Source of the DNA: Helianthus annuus
Taxonomy: Eukaryota > Streptophyta > Magnoliopsida > Asterales > Asteraceae
DNA: 64,000 nucleotides
NCBI RefSeq assembly: GCF_002127325.2
Contig: NC_035433.2
Location: 126,963,695 to 127,027,694 of the forward strand
Direction: 5' to 3'
Part shown: positions 60,064 through 64,000 of the stretch, one piece after another
Position numbering within the stretch: position 1 is the first letter of the stretch
Layout of the letters: each line of letters begins with the position of its first letter
Made by a program: the position numbers and the translations under genes
The notes under the pieces: model-generated
The model's input: only the letters and a program-made list of their open reading frames with translations
Database searches by the model: none
What the model was told of the DNA's origin: nothing

Positions 60064-60553
60064 TGTTAGTGCACGGAATGTCTGTTGACTTCGTCTACAT
60101 CAAGTCTTAGGTCAATATAGGTCAACATAGGGTTTAGAATGTTGAAATTGTGAAATATGTTGTCAGGTTCGTTTATATGAACATTTGTTCATAGGTTCGC
60201 TCATAGGGTTTTACAGGTTCGCTTTTAGGTCATTAGATTAGATAGGTTCGCTTTTAAGGCATCAGTATGGTTCGCTTTTGTGGTAAGTGGGCTGGTTCGC
60301 TTTTGTGGCAGTTCACATAAGCGAACCACACACACTATATATAGCCTGATGTTATGTTTTCATTTGTAATGTTTGGAGCGAACCTAGGTCATTGCTTGTG
60401 GGACGATACGCTGTCAAATTGTAATCAGAAAGCAATAAAGAAGAAGAAATTAGAAAGGACTAGCTGTTGTAACGTCATATATTCTGATTCCGCCTTTATA
60501 TATGATGATGAACTGTCTCGGCTGACTTTTCGGGGTCAAACAACGGTCCAACA
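60064..60553 (+). repeat. Element G 3' LTR
   Basis: 490 bp matching 54786-55276; one base shorter and one C/T difference by eye. Confidence 0.94.
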
Positions 60554-60636
60554 GGGATTTAATGGATAAAGTGAATGAAGATGGTATAGAGTCGCTGCGT
60601 TTGATGCTGGACCCCGCGGAGGAGTCTGAAGAGTAG
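60554..60636 (+). pseudogene. Element H additional ORF, C-terminal end
   Basis: After the GGGAT duplication the reading interrupted at 54785 continues with DLMDKVNEDGIESLRLM and an acidic end, stopping at TAG 60634-60636. It shows where G cut the ORF. The tail is acidic and probably helical. Confidence 0.65.
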
Positions 60637-60904
60637 TAGAAAAATTTGTTTGCTTCGCTTGTTATGTACTTTTATGGTTTTGCAAATGACACTGTTTTAC
60701 TTGGGTTTGGTGCAAATATCTGTTTTGATTTGACAGACGTTTTAATGCTAATGTCATGATTTCTGACACCGCCGTGTTTTAAAAATGTGGCAATGTGACG
60801 TGTAATGATTATTTTCCATTAATGCTTCTAACGTCATCACTGTCAAGACTTTTCGACCCCTCTATAAATTGGCCTTCCTTTTCCTTATTTGGTAGTTAGA
60901 CAGG
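60637..60904 (+). other. Element H spacer with TATA box between additional ORFs
   Basis: Non-coding. TATAAAT at 60863-60869 stands about 36 bp before ATG 60905. An ACGTCA motif at 60832 (ACGT core) lies upstream. The layout looks like a small plus-strand promoter. Confidence 0.45.
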
Positions 60905-61357
60905 ATGGAGAGAAAAAGGTATAGACAGCGACTTTCCGAAATCTTCCGAGTACTGGATGCTGCAGACGGCTTACTTCAGTTGCAGCATCCTGTAACGAAG
61001 TCGATGCTTCGGAAAAGAAGGCCACTCCCCAACGTTGCTGCGACCCGGGCGAATCAAGCCTGTAAAAGTGTTGTTCTTGAGAATCCTCAACCAATGGATT
61101 CTGGTTTGCTGTCTTTGTCAGCTGATGTTTTGACAGAGCTTAACCCGGTGGATCACGTCCAGCGTTTTCGTTTTATGTACCAACGTCATTCTGGTGGTTG
61201 TTCCAAGAAGGACCTGATGGACGATTCGGGAATGGTGGCTCCGGTGGTGGATGGTGAATCATCTGGCAGCTTGGCCGTTGATCCTTCTACGTTTGTTGAT
61301 GGTGGTGTGGTGCTGCATACCCTTGCAGTGGTTATGGCACCCAACTTCCATCAGTAG
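60905..61357 (+). CDS. Second additional ORF of element H, antisense to pol
   Basis: A 150-residue intact ORF starting at ATG 60905 (MERKRYRQRLSEIFRVLDAA). It has a basic N-terminus, a helical part with LLQLQHPVTKSM, and a less ordered tail ending APNFHQ. I recognise no domain. It lies between the end of H integrase (61748) and the main additional ORF, on the strand opposite to pol, and has a TATA-like box upstream. It may be an independent small gene of the element, the start of a longer spliced one, or chance. Confidence 0.5.
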   Translation: MERKRYRQRLSEIFRVLDAADGLLQLQHPVTKSMLRKRRPLPNVAATRANQACKSVVLENPQPMDSGLLSLSADVLTELNPVDHVQRFRFMYQRHSGGCSKKDLMDDSGMVAPVVDGESSGSLAVDPSTFVDGGVVLHTLAVVMAPNFHQ

Positions 61358-61747
61358 GTGTTTTGAACATGTTCTATTTTTTGGTTCCCATGTGTTGGCT
61401 TTTAGCAACATGGACAAGTACTTGGTTTGTTTAAGATAGGTTATGTGTATGTGTAAAAATGCCTATCTGTTTTGTGGCGGTTCGTGTATCTATTACCAAG
61501 ATACCCGCTGTCAGCGCTGTATGTATTAACCCTATAACTTATGTAGTTGAAAATATTTCGTGTTTAAGGGTATTGTTTGTAGTTTTACCGTTTTATGCAG
61601 TCGTAGTGCGATGGTAACTTATGGTAAAAAACAAAAGTAAATGACTTTTATTAAACTTGAACTGAAATAAAACGAAAGGACACCGCTGTGGGTGGGTTAC
61701 AATTGTGTTTTGAAAAAGGGTTCACTCTTGCTGTTAGGAGCAAGGCC
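61358..61747. other. Spacer between convergent H ORFs
   Basis: About 390 bp between the end of the plus-strand ORF and the end of the minus-strand integrase. Nothing recognisable; the two ORFs converge here. Confidence 0.5.
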
Positions 61748-64000
61748 TTACAAGTAACATTTCCTTAATTGAGCGATGTTCCAACTGCATGGTACAGGTG
61801 TGCCATCTAGTCGAGATAGGCGATAGGCCCCTTTACCCAAGTGTTCTTGGATGACATAGGGGCCTTCCCAGTTTGGGCCTAGCTTGCCCAAGGGTTCCAT
61901 CCTGCTTGCTTCGTTGTCACGCATAACATAATCGCCTATTTTAAAAGTCTGCTTGACCACTCGCTTGTTGTAGTATCTTTCCAATGACTTCTTATACTTT
62001 GCTTCGCTGATTGCGGCTGCTTCACGCCTTTCCTCCAGTAAGTCTAGGCCTTCCCTTAAAGATCTATCATTATCTTCGCCCGTAGTGAGGCGGCGTAGTG
62101 ACGGCAGTCCCGCTTCCGCGGGTATCATTGTTTCCGCTCCATAGGTTAGGCTAAAAGGGGTTTCATTGTTGCTCGTCTTAGGCATTGTTCTGTGTGCCCA
62201 AAGGACGTTTGGCAATTCTTCCACCCAGGAGCTTCCCTCATGGCCTAGTCGTCTCTTTATGCCATCCAGCAGGCTTCTATTCGTCCGCTCCACCTGGCCA
62301 TTCCCTTGGGGGTGCGCTACTGATGTGAAGATTTGTTGGATTTGGAGGTTGGCGCACCATTCTTGAAAAAACTCTATCTGTAAACTGTGTTCCATTGTCG
62401 CTTACCAGGTATAGCGGCAATCCAAACCGGCATACTATGTGTTCCCAGAGGAATTTTTTGGCGTTATCCGCTGTTATTTTGGCTAAAGGCTTAGCTTCCA
62501 CCCACTTGGTGAAGTAATCAACGGCCACAATTAAGTACTTTAGCTTTCCGGGAGCCGGCGGGAAAGGTCCCACGATATCAACGGCCCATTTTTGGAAAGG
62601 CCATGCTGCTGTTACCGGTACTAATCTGTTCTTGGGCCTTATTGTTTGATGAGCGAATTTCTGGCAACTACGGCATTTCCGAAGTTCTATCACAGCGTCT
62701 TCGTGCATCCCAGGCCAATAATATCCTGCGTTATGGATTTTGGCCACCACCGCCCGGGGTCCGGCGTGAATGCCACATAGACCTGCATGAATCTCGCTGA
62801 TGAGATACTTTGCTTCTGTTGGGGAGACACATCGTAACAGCGGTCCTAGGTAAGACTTTCTATATAGGACGCCGTTATTGACCTCATATTGCAACGCCTT
62901 CGTTTGTATCTTCTGTGCTTCGCCCTTGGCGGGAGGTAGCTCCCCTGTTTCAAGGAATTGTAACACTGGAGTGTACCAGCAAGGTTCTTCCGCTGCAACG
63001 GCGGAAACATTCCGTGGTTCGATTGAGGGTGTCTGTAGCGTTTCGACTTCGACTTCTTTTTCCATACCTGAGGTGGCGAGTTTGCTGAGAGCATCTGCTA
63101 TCTGGTTCTTACTTCTATGTACGTGATTGAGCGTGACGTTATCAAAAGAAGCCATGACTTCCTTTGTTTTCGCCAGGTATTTTGCCATTGATTCATCTTT
63201 GGCTTCGTACGTTTCGTTTACCTGATTGTTGACCAGTAGCGAATCAACATACGCGTCTACCCTTGCTGCTCCCATAGATTTCGCCATTCTTAAGCCTGCT
63301 AGTAGTGCCTCGTATTCCGCTTCATTGTTAGAACATTCGAAGTCGAAACGTAAGGCATACATAAGCCTGATCTCGTCTGGACTTACCAGCATTAAGCCGG
63401 CTCCAGATCCTTTTCCACTTGATGACCCGTCGGTGTATAGTTTCCAGGTCTGCCGGGCAGTGCTGGATTCCGGGATGTCCTGGACGACAGGGTCCACGAT
63501 AGCTTCTCCTTCGGGGATTTCGGCTAGAAAGTCGGCGATTACTTGTCCCTTAACTGCTGTTCGTTTCTGATATTCAATATCCAAAGCACCTAGTTCAATT
63601 GCCCACTTGGCCAGTCTACCAGAGATCTCTGGCTTGTGCAGGACTTGTTGCAGTGGGTAGTTGGTTAGGACCTGTACGCGGTGTGCTTGGAAATATCTTC
63701 TCAATCGCCGCGTGGCGTGTACAAGTGCCAAGACCAACTTTTCCAACGTGGGATATCGCGTTTCGGGTCCCGCTAATACCCGGCTGATGTAATATATTGG
63801 TGTTTGTCTCCCGTCTCGCTCAACCATGAGCACAGCGCTTACTGCGGTATGAGCTGCCGCTAAATACATCTTTAACACCTCATTGGGCCTTGGTGCTGTC
63901 AGCATGGGTAATCCTTCTATGAAACGTTTCATGTCTTGCGAGACTTTTTCCGCTTCGCTGGTCCACTTGAAATTTTTCTTGTTGAGGCAATCTTTCAACG
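61748..64000 (-). pseudogene. pol: Element H pol: RNase H, second (archaeal-like) RNase H, integrase (Tat type)
   Basis: Minus strand, entering from the right edge. First RNase H (YLAAAHTAVSAVLM; PTLEKLVLALVHATRRLR; VLTNYPLQQVLHKPE) is followed by a second, archaeal-like RNase H (WKLYTDGSSSGKGSG; NNEAEYEALLAGLR; VDSLLVNNQV; IADALSKLA), the hallmark of the Tat lineage. INT has HHCC (HAGLCGIHAGPRAV ... CRSCQKFAHQ), WAVDIVGPFPP and LVSDNGTQFTD. A one-base length change at the A6 run 62366-62371 shifts the frame; the last acidic motif (NGQVERTNRSLLDG) and the C-terminus (QTFKIGDYVMRDNEAS) are in 61748-62395. RT and gag lie beyond the window. Confidence 0.93.

Larger units (their letters stand above)
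54786..60553 (+). mobile_element. Element G: non-autonomous gag-only LTR retrotransposon (TR-GAG type)
   Basis: A complete 5.77-kb element with 491/490-bp LTRs that differ by about one substitution and one indel, a tRNA-Met primer site, a gag region with two CCHC knuckles, several purine tracts and GGGAT target duplication. No protease, RT, RNase H or integrase is present, so it depends on another element. The purine tracts and the coiled-coil gag point to a Copia relative (inference). It is inserted in the additional ORF of element H. Confidence 0.9.

Noticed and set aside
59800..60069. 89-residue ORF at the end of element G
   Set aside because: It runs over purine tracts into the 3' LTR; probably chance, although the GGGGGAGTC tracts it covers are real.

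Overview
The window is plant nuclear DNA made almost entirely of nested LTR retrotransposons. No host protein gene, tRNA, rRNA or CRISPR array could be supported. The families point to a large eudicot genome: Athila and Tat Ty3/Gypsy elements, Tekay/Del chromoviruses with long LTRs, and an Ale-like Ty1/Copia element. Asteraceae is a guess from the general look of the leader and LTR sequences, not something the sequence proves. Elements are lettered A-H for reference.

Left third (1-20,409). A minus-strand Ty3/Gypsy gag (A) is cut in two by an Athila-type element (B, 2825-15565, TSD ACACC). B has both LTRs, a tRNA-Asp primer site, decayed gag-PR-RT-RH-INT, and a third ORF after integrase. That ORF is preceded by palindromes, a TATA-like box and a plausible intron. 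Right of A lies a 5'-truncated chromovirus (C, 16517-20409: RT to chromodomain plus 3' LTR). A spacer follows (20410-23128) with a hAT-like MITE and a short poly(A) retroposon, each with a target duplication.

Middle (23,129-41,797). A Copia element (D, 23134-40125, TSD AATAT, 165-bp LTRs with TA..CA ends) is split inside integrase by a Tekay-type element (E, 25249-38208). E has a 3.5-kb LTR, an extra Pro/Gln-rich ORF before gag, and a gag-pol with only one stop codon. The right end of E and part of D's integrase are deleted, and a 27-bp filler copied from E's LTR marks the joint. The spacer to 41,797 holds a second hAT-like MITE with a perfect 8-bp TSD.

Right third (41,798-64,000). A second Tekay-type family (F) is arranged LTR-internal-LTR-internal, with the last copy cut off in RT. 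It abuts a Tat-type element (H) that runs off the right edge on the minus strand (dual RNase H, integrase). H carries additional ORFs on the opposite strand to its pol, one with a plausible intron. A young gag-only element (G, 54786-60553, TSD GGGAT, 490-bp LTRs) sits inside that additional ORF.

Insertion order follows from nesting: B after A; A probably into C; E after D; G after H. By eye the LTR pairs of E, F and G differ very little while those of D differ more, which agrees with the nesting. The most unusual signals are odd-centred 15-bp palindromes shared by unrelated families B and F, the possible private promoter and intron of B's third ORF, the motif arrays of G, and the tandem F structure.
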